Assembly: GCA_003136075.1 (NCBI GenBank)
Contig: PNBP01000091.1
Coordinates: 10,733 to 16,560 of the forward strand
Direction of reading: 5' to 3'
DNA length: 5,828 bases
From: Methanoregula sp.
GTDB lineage: Archaea; Halobacteriota; Methanomicrobia; Methanomicrobiales; Methanospirillaceae
This document shows positions 1-5,184 of this stretch, piece after piece; the stretch's first letter is position 1; each line of letters begins with the position of its first letter. A program made the translations under genes and the position numbers. Under the pieces are notes generated by a model, which saw only the letters and a program-made list of their open reading frames with translations, was not told where the DNA came from and searched no databases.

Positions 1-302
1 CCCGGTCAGAGGATATCGGGCGTCACAACGCGCTTGACCGGGTAATTGGTTTCGGGCTGAAAAACACAATCGACTTTTCACAGACGTTTGCCATCTGTTC
101 CGGGCGCATCTCCTCAGAGATGGTGCGCAAGTGCCTCGTCGCAAACATTCCGGTCATGGTCTCACGAGGCGCAACAACGACGCTTGCCATAGGGATTGCA
201 GAGAAGACCGGAGTGTGCGTGATCGGGTTCGTCCGCAGCACCAAGATGAATATTTACACCCACCCTGAACACGTACAGGGCGCCCCGTCATTTCCCCAGT
301 GA
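1..302 (+). CDS. fdhD: FdhD, formate dehydrogenase accessory sulfurtransferase (C-terminal part)
   Basis: This is the last 99 codons of a gene that enters from the left edge (first full codon at 3, stop TGA at 300-302). FdhD accepts sulfur from a cysteine desulfurase and passes it to the molybdenum/tungsten bis-pyranopterin cofactor of formate dehydrogenase, which makes the enzyme active. The family signatures are plain: EDIGRHNALDRVIG near the left edge, then SGRISSEMVRK (about codons 35-45), then VSRGATTTLAIGIA and a GFVR segment before the C-terminus. The catalytic CxxC loop lies upstream, outside the window, so it cannot be checked. The E. coli protein is about 277 residues, so roughly the final third is present. 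A formate-using hydrogenotrophic methanogen would need this gene. Its 3' end overlaps the convergent thiolase gene by 15 bases. Confidence 0.95.
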   Translation, partial: RSEDIGRHNALDRVIGFGLKNTIDFSQTFAICSGRISSEMVRKCLVANIPVMVSRGATTTLAIGIAEKTGVCVIGFVRSTKMNIYTHPEHVQGAPSFPQ

Positions 303-1226
303 ATGCCGGAGCCGGCAGACCTGGCAGATTTCCCCGCTGCAGGGATCGCCGCATTCCCGGCAGTGGCGGAGCGCATCCATAACCGGTGCCCCGGCGCAGT
401 ACCGCTCGATCTTTTTCTTGCTCTCGATCAGGTGCTGCATCGTGCCAGGATAGCGGAATTCAAGCGTTGACAGCATTGACCGCACTTCTGCACGCAGGGC
501 ATACCGGGTGTAGGGGCACTCGGGAAGCACCAGAAAAAGGTCCTGCACGAACAGGTATGATGCGATCTCTTTTTCATAAATGCCCGACAGTGGTTTAATC
601 CGGGGAAGAAAACAGCCGCCTGATTCTTTCCCGGCATCGCGGACGAGACGGGGAAGATCGCCTCGGAGCGTGTTCATCAGCACCGACTGGGCTTCATCGT
701 CAAGGTTATGACCGGTTGCAATCTTTGTCGCCCCGGCCTCTTTTGCCGCATCCATGAGGGCTTTTTTACGGAGAATGCCGCAGACGGTGCATGCCTGCGA
801 CTCGCGCCCGGCCAGGATCGTATCGAGATCGTCCCCAATAAGATCCTTAAACGACACGATCCGGTGTTCCACGCCCAGTTTTTTTGTCAGGGTTTTTGCC
901 ACACGGATAGTGTCCTGGCGGTATCCCGCAATACCTTCATCAACCGTAATCGCGACAAGGCTGACATCCGTCCATACCGGCAGGAGCCGCGAGAGGATGA
1001 CCAGAAGCGCGGTGCTGTCTTTTCCGCCGCTGAACGCAACGGCAATCCGGTCACCCGCACGGATCTGCCGGGATTCTGCGATGGTCGTATGAACCCGCGC
1101 CTCGATATCAGCGATAAAATGGGTTGTACAGAGATGGCGATCAGTTGTCCACTGGTAAACAACCGCAGGTTCCGTGCAGCAGACACAGACCGGCGCACCT
1201 GCGGGACTGATGTCAGGTGCCGCCAT
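288..1226 (-). CDS. TtuA/NcsA-family tRNA 2-thiolation enzyme (TIGR00269 type)
   Basis: The 312-residue product is an N-type ATP pyrophosphatase that adenylates a tRNA uridine and replaces its 2-oxygen with sulfur. Visible parts in order: an N-terminal zinc site (C14, C17, C33, H36), the PP-loop SGGKDS at 66-71, a CTVC pair (C146, C149) and C237 in a PECPY context, which match the three cysteines holding the catalytic [Fe-S] cluster in TtuA and archaeal NcsA, a TGHNLDDEAQ motif at 171-180, and a C-terminal zinc knuckle (C289, C292, C301, C304). Length and cysteine set are full, so it should be active. The start ATG directly follows the TAA of the sulfur-carrier gene, so the two are almost certainly co-transcribed and translationally coupled. 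In mesophilic methanogens the expected product is s2U34 (NcsA role); the thermophile m5s2U54 role (TtuA) or another target cannot be excluded from sequence, so no symbol is given. Confidence 0.93.
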   Translation of the reverse strand: MAAPDISPAGAPVCVCCTEPAVVYQWTTDRHLCTTHFIADIEARVHTTIAESRQIRAGDRIAVAFSGGKDSTALLVILSRLLPVWTDVSLVAITVDEGIAGYRQDTIRVAKTLTKKLGVEHRIVSFKDLIGDDLDTILAGRESQACTVCGILRKKALMDAAKEAGATKIATGHNLDDEAQSVLMNTLRGDLPRLVRDAGKESGGCFLPRIKPLSGIYEKEIASYLFVQDLFLVLPECPYTRYALRAEVRSMLSTLEFRYPGTMQHLIESKKKIERYCAGAPVMDALRHCRECGDPCSGEICQVCRLRHSLGK

Positions 1227-1421
1227 TTATCCCCCGTGTGCGATACGGATGATTCGGATCTCGTCTGTATCTCCGATAACCGCATGTTCAGACACGAGTG
1301 CGCCGTTCCGGGAAACTATCACTTCAAGGGGGTTGATGCCGAGCACGAGCAGGAGTTCTTCAACAGTTCCGGGACTATCACCAACGACACGGGTGCTCTG
1401 GTCCTGCAGGATGATCTTCAT
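1227..1421 (-). CDS. MoaD/ThiS-like (SAMP/TtuB-type) ubiquitin-fold sulfur carrier
   Basis: This 64-residue protein starts MKIILQDQ and ends DTDEIRIIRIAHGG, the usual layout of beta-grasp sulfur carriers: a short basic first strand, a middle TVEELLLVLGI helix, a VIVSRNGALV strand and a C-terminal Gly-Gly. In this family the last glycine is adenylated by an E1-like enzyme, turned into a thiocarboxylate and used as sulfur donor; archaeal SAMPs can also be conjugated to proteins. It abuts the thiolase gene with zero gap, which makes it the likely sulfur donor for that enzyme (inference). The start at 1421 was chosen because the family begins at this strand and a TATA-like box lies about 34 bases upstream. 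The frame stays open to an ATG at 1532, but that extension looks non-coding. No Shine-Dalgarno is visible, which fits a leaderless or near-leaderless message. No E1-like gene lies in the window. Confidence 0.9.
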   Translation of the reverse strand: MKIILQDQSTRVVGDSPGTVEELLLVLGINPLEVIVSRNGALVSEHAVIGDTDEIRIIRIAHGG

Positions 1422-1451
1422 AACCGTATAGAAGATGGGAGAGCGGCGGAC

Positions 1452-1459
1452 ATAAATAT
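1452..1459 (-). promoter_or_regulatory. TATA-like box for the sulfur carrier-thiolase operon
   Basis: On the minus strand the bases read ATATTTAT, an AT-rich island in GC-rich surroundings. Its centre is about 34 bases before the sulfur-carrier ATG. With the archaeal spacing of about 26 bases from box to start site, transcription would begin near 1429, leaving a leader of under 10 bases. This agrees with the absence of a Shine-Dalgarno sequence. It is a prediction only. Confidence 0.45.
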
Positions 1460-1471
1460 CCGGGTAAAGGA

Positions 1472-1501
1472 GTGCCCGGGTGCGGTAACCGGCTCCGGCA
1501 C
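1472..1501. repeat. Imperfect inverted repeat between divergent operons
   Basis: The arms are GTGCCCGGGTGCGGT (1472-1486) and ACCGGCTCCGGCAC (1488-1501), centred on A1487. The core CGGTAACCG (1483-1491) is a perfect dyad and the outer GTGCC/GGCAC ends also pair, with a one-base offset and some mismatches between. It sits between the predicted minus-strand promoter (1452-1459) and the start of nadA, where an operator could act on either side. A chance dyad in GC-rich DNA is possible. Confidence 0.35.
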
Positions 1502-1537
1502 GAAAAGCGCCAATGCCCATTCCCTGTATCACCAGTG

Positions 1538-1545
1538 ACTATTTT
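1538..1545 (+). promoter_or_regulatory. Weak TATA-like element ahead of nadA
   Basis: The AT-rich run ACTATTTT is the only such stretch shortly before nadA. A start site about 26 bases further on, near 1568, would give a leader of about 20 bases that still contains the AAGGAG ribosome site. The match to an archaeal TATA box is poor, so confidence is low. Confidence 0.25.
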
Positions 1546-1573
1546 GATGCAGGCACACATACCAATACGATAC

Positions 1574-1579
1574 AAGGAG
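1574..1579 (+). promoter_or_regulatory. Shine-Dalgarno that selects the GTG start of nadA
   Basis: AAGGAG lies 9 bases before an in-frame GTG at 1589. The upstream in-frame ATG codons at 1472 and 1547 have no comparable site, so this element decides the start. Confidence 0.6.
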
Positions 1580-1588
1580 TGCAGCTCC

Positions 1589-2497
1589 GTGCAGGCAGCA
1601 TCACAGATACAGCAGGAAATACGCCGTCTCAAAAAAGAGAAAAACGCGATCATCCTCGCGCACAATTACCAGCGGCCCGAGGTGCAGGATATCGCGGATA
1701 TCACCGGCGATTCCCTTGAACTGTCCCGTACTGCGGCACAGATGGACGGCGACGTGATTGTCTTCTGCGGCGTCAATTTCATGGCAGAGACCGCGGCGGT
1801 CCTCTCACCGGAAAAATGTGTCCTGCTGCCGGCCGGGGATGCCGGCTGCCCGATGGCAGATATGATCACAGTTGATGAACTGGTCTATGCAAAATCCCGT
1901 CACCCCGATGCGGCGGTTGTCTGCTATATCAACACCACTGCCGATGTCAAAGCGGAGAGCGACATCTGCTGCACATCGGCAAATGCAGTACAGGTAGTAA
2001 ACTCGGTTAAAGCCGATACGGTCCTATTTGTGCCGGACCGCAATCTTGGGCAGTATGCGGCGCGGTTCACGAAAAAAACCGTCATCCCATGGGATGGCTA
2101 TTGCCATGTACATGATGGCTATACAGTCGAAGACGTCAAGACGGCAAAACACGCTCATCCGGACGCGGTACTCCTCGTCCACCCCGAGTGCCGTCCGGAA
2201 GTAATTGACCGGGCAGATCTGGTCGCAAGCACCTCCGGGATCATCCGGCATGTCAGTACGGCACCGGAACAGGAATTTATTATCGGCACGGAAAACGGGA
2301 TCCTGCACCGGCTGGAAAAAGAGTGCCCGAAAAAGAAATTCTACCCCCTGTCAGCACGCGCGATCTGCCCGAACATGAAAAAAACGGATCTCGTCAAAGT
2401 TCGCGATGCCTTGGTAAACATGTACCCGCGTTTTACGGTGCCGGAAGAGATCACGAACCGGGCACGCGGTGCGATTGAACGCATGCTTGTGCTGTAA
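1589..2497 (+). CDS. nadA: Quinolinate synthase NadA
   Basis: NadA condenses iminoaspartate with dihydroxyacetone phosphate to give quinolinate, the precursor of NAD, using an oxygen-labile [4Fe-4S] cluster. From the GTG start the product is 302 residues, the normal size for the short archaeal form. Family motifs run in order: AHNYQRPEVQDIAD (24-37), TGDSLELS (39-46), FCGVNFMAETA (59-69), GCPMADM (86-92), NTTADVKAESD (115-125), WDGYCHVH (168-175), VHPEC (197-201) and ICPNM (259-263). C87, C172 and C260 are the three expected cluster ligands, so the enzyme looks intact. The GTG start is preferred because it has a ribosome site and gives the family's usual N-terminus; starting at the ATG at 1547 would add 14 unconserved-looking residues. 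It is transcribed alone here: nadC and aspartate oxidase or dehydrogenase are not in the window. Confidence 0.97.
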   Translation: MQAASQIQQEIRRLKKEKNAIILAHNYQRPEVQDIADITGDSLELSRTAAQMDGDVIVFCGVNFMAETAAVLSPEKCVLLPAGDAGCPMADMITVDELVYAKSRHPDAAVVCYINTTADVKAESDICCTSANAVQVVNSVKADTVLFVPDRNLGQYAARFTKKTVIPWDGYCHVHDGYTVEDVKTAKHAHPDAVLLVHPECRPEVIDRADLVASTSGIIRHVSTAPEQEFIIGTENGILHRLEKECPKKKFYPLSARAICPNMKKTDLVKVRDALVNMYPRFTVPEEITNRARGAIERMLVL

Positions 2498-2504
2498 AAG
2501 AAAA
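2496..2504 (-). terminator. Minus-strand T-tract ending the SRAP-zinc-ribbon operon
   Basis: On the minus strand the bases after the zinc-ribbon stop include two T4 runs, reading CTTTTCTTTTA, about 20 bases past the stop. Archaeal termination relies mainly on such T-tracts. No strong hairpin precedes it. It overlaps the nadA stop codon. Confidence 0.4.
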
Positions 2505-2521
2505 CGCCGGATGAAAAGAGA

Positions 2522-2535
2522 TTATTTTTCTTTTT
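2522..2535 (+). terminator. Plus-strand T-tract terminator after nadA
   Basis: TTATTTTTCTTTTT begins 25 bases after the nadA stop and has two T5 runs, a typical archaeal intrinsic terminator. The same bases on the other strand are the stop and final lysine-rich codons of the zinc-ribbon gene, so terminator and coding sequence share space. Confidence 0.5.
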
Positions 2536-2758
2536 GTGCCATGAGCTTCCGGTACATCTCTTCCCCGACACATTCCTTTGCATATTTACACCACTGCACA
2601 CAGGAGGCAATGTCATTATAGACGACAAACCCGCACTGGTCGCATTTGACGGATATGTCGTTTGAGAACAGTTCCACGTCTGCACCGCACTTCGGGCACT
2701 TTTTGATTGCAAGCGTGGGTGTGCGGATATTTGCCGCACCGGGACAATGGTCAAGCAT
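2522..2758 (-). CDS. Small zinc-ribbon protein of unknown function
   Basis: The 78-residue product is cysteine-rich (8 Cys). It has a classic zinc ribbon made of KCPKCG (C21, C24) and KCDQCG (C39, C42). This is followed by a second cysteine set, SCVQWCKYAKEC (C53, C57, C63), and an acidic/basic tail. The N-terminal HCPGAANIRTPTL contains one more cysteine (C5). The ribbon should bind one zinc; the C-x3-C-x5-C set with C5 could hold another metal (inference). I recall similar short proteins in anaerobes being annotated only as hypothetical or, probably wrongly, as phosphohydrolase, but I cannot confirm this here. It starts 11 bases after the SRAP stop with a good ribosome site, so it is probably the second gene of that operon. 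There is no signal peptide or membrane segment, so it is likely cytoplasmic. Real coding status is supported by the regular motifs, spacing and ribosome site. Confidence 0.88.
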   Translation of the reverse strand: MLDHCPGAANIRTPTLAIKKCPKCGADVELFSNDISVKCDQCGFVVYNDIASCVQWCKYAKECVGEEMYRKLMAQKEK

Positions 2759-2765
2759 AGGTTCA

Positions 2766-2772
2766 CACCTTA
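2766..2772 (-). promoter_or_regulatory. Shine-Dalgarno overlapping the SRAP stop codon
   Basis: Read on the minus strand, TAAGGTG combines the TAA stop of the SRAP gene (2772-2770) with a GGTG that pairs with the archaeal 16S rRNA 3' end (CACC). The spacer to the zinc-ribbon ATG is 7 bases. The arrangement supports co-transcription and coupled translation of the two genes. Confidence 0.6.
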
Positions 2773-3456
2773 CCCGAAAAGTGTGCTGCCGGGCGCATTA
2801 AGGGGTTGGATCACCTGTTCATCGTCAGCGACCGGGGAGTTCACCCGCGCAGAGACCGGATACATCGCCATCCGTTCAGCAGGACACGGTGCCAGAATTT
2901 CTTTGAGCAGGTCGGGTCCGGGCACATCACCGGCAAGCCACACTTTTTCCTGTTCCAGTGACAGGATCGCCGGCTGCCGGTTGTGGATAGGTGCCATCAG
3001 CGCGTTTGCTTCTGTGGTGATGATCGTGTACGTGGAAAGCGTTGTCCCAGCCGGATCATGCCACTCGTCATAGAGCCCGGCAAAGGCAAAACAGGGATCT
3101 TCCGGGAGATGGACATAGAACGGGATCTTTCGCGTGCCCTCTTTTTTCCATTCAAAAAAACCCGACACCGGGACAAGACAACGGTGGTTTTTCAGCAGGG
3201 GTTTGAACGAAGGTTTTTCGGTAAGCGTCTCAGCCCGGGCGTTGATGAGCGGGCTGGCGGCATGCAGGTCTTGTGTCCAGTGCGGGACGAGCCCCCAGCG
3301 CATGACGGCAAGCTCATCCTGTTGCGTATGGACTATTACCGGCATCTCGTTTACCGGCGCGATGTTGAACCGGGAACGGGTGCCGATCATCGGGTTATAC
3401 ACCCTGAACCTGTTGCCGAGATCATCGATACAGACCAGCGAATACCTGCCGCACAA
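2770..3456 (-). CDS. SRAP-domain protein (HMCES/YedK family), abasic-site DNA repair
   Basis: SRAP proteins bind single-stranded DNA with abasic sites and form a thiazolidine crosslink through Cys2, shielding the lesion from breakage. The 228-residue product begins MCGRYS, so removal of Met exposes the catalytic cysteine. Other active-site residues are present: N31 (RFNIAP), N72 and R74 in INARAE, E102 in SGFFEW, and H158 in PIHNRQPAIL. WGLVPHW (54-60) and YTIITTEAN (143-151) are also family hallmarks. Length is normal and nothing is missing. The start must be the unusual TTG at 3456, because only it places cysteine at position 2; a ribosome site sits 7 bases upstream. The gene is followed by a zinc-ribbon gene in the same operon and is divergent from the Rsm22-like gene. 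Database names such as SOS response-associated peptidase refer to the same family. Confidence 0.96.
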   Translation of the reverse strand: MCGRYSLVCIDDLGNRFRVYNPMIGTRSRFNIAPVNEMPVIVHTQQDELAVMRWGLVPHWTQDLHAASPLINARAETLTEKPSFKPLLKNHRCLVPVSGFFEWKKEGTRKIPFYVHLPEDPCFAFAGLYDEWHDPAGTTLSTYTIITTEANALMAPIHNRQPAILSLEQEKVWLAGDVPGPDLLKEILAPCPAERMAMYPVSARVNSPVADDEQVIQPLNAPGSTLFG

Positions 3457-3463
3457 ATTTGTT

Positions 3464-3469
3464 TCCTCT
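3464..3469 (-). promoter_or_regulatory. Shine-Dalgarno for the TTG start of the SRAP gene
   Basis: On the minus strand AGAGGA stands 7 bases before the TTG. It supports translation from this weak start codon, which is already fixed by the need for Cys2. Confidence 0.55.
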
Positions 3470-3491
3470 TGGTTTGATCTCCGCTGAACCG

Positions 3492-3500
3492 CTATATGAG
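3492..3500. promoter_or_regulatory. Possible shared TATA element of divergent SRAP and Rsm22-like genes
   Basis: The bases CTATATGAG read CTCATATAG on the other strand, so a TATA-like core is present in both directions. Rightward, a start site near 3521 would serve the Rsm22-like gene. Leftward, a start site near 3469 would give the SRAP gene a leader of about 13 bases beginning at its ribosome site. No other clear AT-rich box exists in this short gap. Confidence 0.4.
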
Positions 3501-3554
3501 GGTAACGCCCTGCAGTCCGAATGTGTTGTGTCTAAAACCACCATCCAAAGATGT

Positions 3555-5084
3555 ATGAACGCCCGGCGCCAAAGTACCCGCACCAACGTGACCGAAAAAC
3601 AGATCCTGTCCACGATAAAATATGTGGCCGGCACAAAACCGGTATTTCTCCTCTCGGAGATCGCGGTGTATCTGGATGCCCCGCAGTCTGCAGGCCAGAT
3701 CTACGCGGTACTTCGCCCGCACCTCAAAGAGTTCGGGCTGGCGGCAAAAAAATGCGGAGAGGATTTTGAGATTTCCCGGGTTCTTCCGCCTCAAATCTAC
3801 TTCCCAAACGAGACAGAATCAAAACGGATTGATAGTCTGCCCGATGAGAATACTTTTCCCCCGGCCCTTGAGCAGGCAATTGAACAGTACATCACCAGAA
3901 AAGTGGGAAAGGACTGGACCGATCCGGTTATCCTTGAACGGCTCCGCAGGGCGATCGTCGCACAGAAAGATGATTACTGGAAACCCGCCCATAAACGGTC
4001 ATTGCAGTACACCAAAGGGTATGCGGTGCTCGGGTATCTTGCGTATCATTTCCCCGTCTATTTCATGCAGACCCGGCTGCTGATGGCGATGCTCGCCCGC
4101 GAAGGTCTGCTGAAAAACCACATGACGATTCTCGATGTGGGGGCCGGGCCGGGTGTGGTCCCGCTCGCGATTGCAGATTTCTACTCCCGGCTGGACATGG
4201 CAACAGCAACTATCCACGCAATCGAGCGCTCTGATGAGCACATTGAGGCATTTACCTACCTCACGCAGCAGGGAGGTACCCCAAAAACCCGCGCTACTAT
4301 AGAACCGCCCATAAAAGCAGATATCACCGGTGCTGTCAAAGACCAGCTCCCGGACGGGATCGACCTGATGGTATTTTCCAATGTCCTCAACGAGCTGCCG
4401 GGTTCAGTTAAAGATCGGGCAGACATTGTCATGGGTTTTGCAGAGCACTTGGCGCCTGACGGATCGATCCTGATTGCCGAGCCGGCAGAAGAGGTCACTT
4501 CTTCTGGCCTGCGGTCGCTTTCCCTCGCGGTAAAAAAACAGGGGCTCTCCATCTACAGCCCGTGTTCTTTTATCTGGAAGACAAACTGCACCCCGGACCG
4601 GTGCTGGAGTTTTGTTACGGCTCCACCTATACGGCCAACGCCGCTGATGAATACGCTTGCAGCATGCGATGAACCTTTCCGGTACGTGAACACCGATATC
4701 AAGTACAGTTATGTCATCCTCCGGCGGGATGGAAAGATACGCGAACCGTATTGTGTCCCCCACGGCTCACGGGTATTGCGGTTGTCCCGGATCCACCTGC
4801 ACGTGGAAAAACGGATCAATATCATCGCGTCGAAAATGTCAGAAGACCTTGGGGACAAGGAGAACCATATGTTCAAACTCTGCGACGGCTCAGCAGAAAA
4901 ACCGGTATACGCAGTACTGCCCGGGTTTCACATCACGCCGGAAAATGAGGTGATATTATCGGCACCGTACGGGTCAGTCCTTGAACTTGAAGGGGTACTG
5001 GTACGGTACAACAAGGAGCATGACGCGTATAACGTGCTCGTCAGCCGGAGCACGAGAATTGCCGATGTTCACGACAAGATCTGA
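3555..5084 (+). CDS. Rsm22/METTL17-like small-ribosomal-subunit assembly protein
   Basis: Rsm22/METTL17 proteins are methyltransferase-fold factors that bind the small ribosomal subunit; the mitochondrial members carry a [4Fe-4S] cluster and help assembly. From the ATG at 3555 the product is 509 residues. Residues about 13-73 look like a winged helix (inference). Then come the family helix region with YTKGYAVLGYLAYHFP (152-167), SAM motif I LDVGAGPG (193-200), an acidic motif HAIERSD (221-227), SNVLNELP (275-282) and LAPDGSILIAEPA (299-311). Cysteines C337, C345 and C350 (SPC, NC, RCWSF), with C443 (KLCDG), are likely cluster ligands. Their spacing is not the usual CPHxxxCP form. A C-terminal part from about 452 may be a small beta domain. 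The start is uncertain: GTG at 3528 (518 residues) is the main rival, and neither has a clear ribosome site. Whether it still methylates rRNA is unknown. Confidence 0.88.
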   Translation: MNARRQSTRTNVTEKQILSTIKYVAGTKPVFLLSEIAVYLDAPQSAGQIYAVLRPHLKEFGLAAKKCGEDFEISRVLPPQIYFPNETESKRIDSLPDENTFPPALEQAIEQYITRKVGKDWTDPVILERLRRAIVAQKDDYWKPAHKRSLQYTKGYAVLGYLAYHFPVYFMQTRLLMAMLAREGLLKNHMTILDVGAGPGVVPLAIADFYSRLDMATATIHAIERSDEHIEAFTYLTQQGGTPKTRATIEPPIKADITGAVKDQLPDGIDLMVFSNVLNELPGSVKDRADIVMGFAEHLAPDGSILIAEPAEEVTSSGLRSLSLAVKKQGLSIYSPCSFIWKTNCTPDRCWSFVTAPPIRPTPLMNTLAACDEPFRYVNTDIKYSYVILRRDGKIREPYCVPHGSRVLRLSRIHLHVEKRINIIASKMSEDLGDKENHMFKLCDGSAEKPVYAVLPGFHITPENEVILSAPYGSVLELEGVLVRYNKEHDAYNVLVSRSTRIADVHDKI

Positions 5085-5087
5085 ACA

Positions 5088-5093
5088 TTTTTT
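5088..5093 (+). terminator. T6 tract after the Rsm22-like gene
   Basis: A run of six T begins 4 bases after the TGA stop. This is the usual simple archaeal terminator and separates the gene from the next transcription unit. No hairpin is evident. Confidence 0.4.
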
Positions 5094-5149
5094 CAATGCC
5101 GGCGTAATTCCTTTCTGCAGGAGCAAAAAAAATTATCCCACTATCCTGA

Positions 5150-5158
5150 TTTTTATAG
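5150..5158 (+). promoter_or_regulatory. TATA box for the membrane-protein gene
   Basis: TTTTTATAG lies about 30 bases before the ATG at 5185. A start site about 26 bases after the box centre falls near 5181, giving a leader of only a few bases. The lack of a good ribosome site close to the ATG agrees with leaderless translation. Confidence 0.55.
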
Positions 5159-5184
5159 TTTAGAGAGAGAGTTGAATGTAGGCT

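Noticed and set aside
1227..1532. Longer sulfur carrier (101 residues) starting at 1532
   Set aside because: The added 37 residues match no beta-grasp pattern, would cover the predicted TATA box and dyad, and the family normally starts at MKI.
708..1538. Long plus-strand open frame of 276 codons opposite the thiolase and sulfur-carrier genes
   Set aside because: It is the antisense of two confidently identified genes, has low-complexity composition without recognisable motifs, and has no ribosome site. It is a shadow of a GC-rich gene.
1472..1588. N-terminal extension of NadA from an ATG at 1472 or 1547
   Set aside because: NadA proteins start close to the QEIRRLKKEK helix, and only the GTG at 1589 has a Shine-Dalgarno site. 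The extension lies in the divergent control region.
2341..2766. Minus-strand open frame of 141 codons over the nadA end and the zinc-ribbon gene
   Set aside because: It overlaps the zinc-ribbon gene in another frame and covers the end of nadA antisense. It has no family features.
3459..3554. Rsm22-like protein starting at a TTG at 3459
   Set aside because: It would begin 3 bases from the divergent SRAP start, upstream of the only TATA box, with no ribosome site and no similarity to the family N-terminus.
3622..4083. Plus-strand open frame of 153 codons within the Rsm22-like gene
   Set aside because: It lies in another frame inside a well-supported gene, is rich in Arg and Ser from frame-shifted GC-rich codons, and has no ribosome site.
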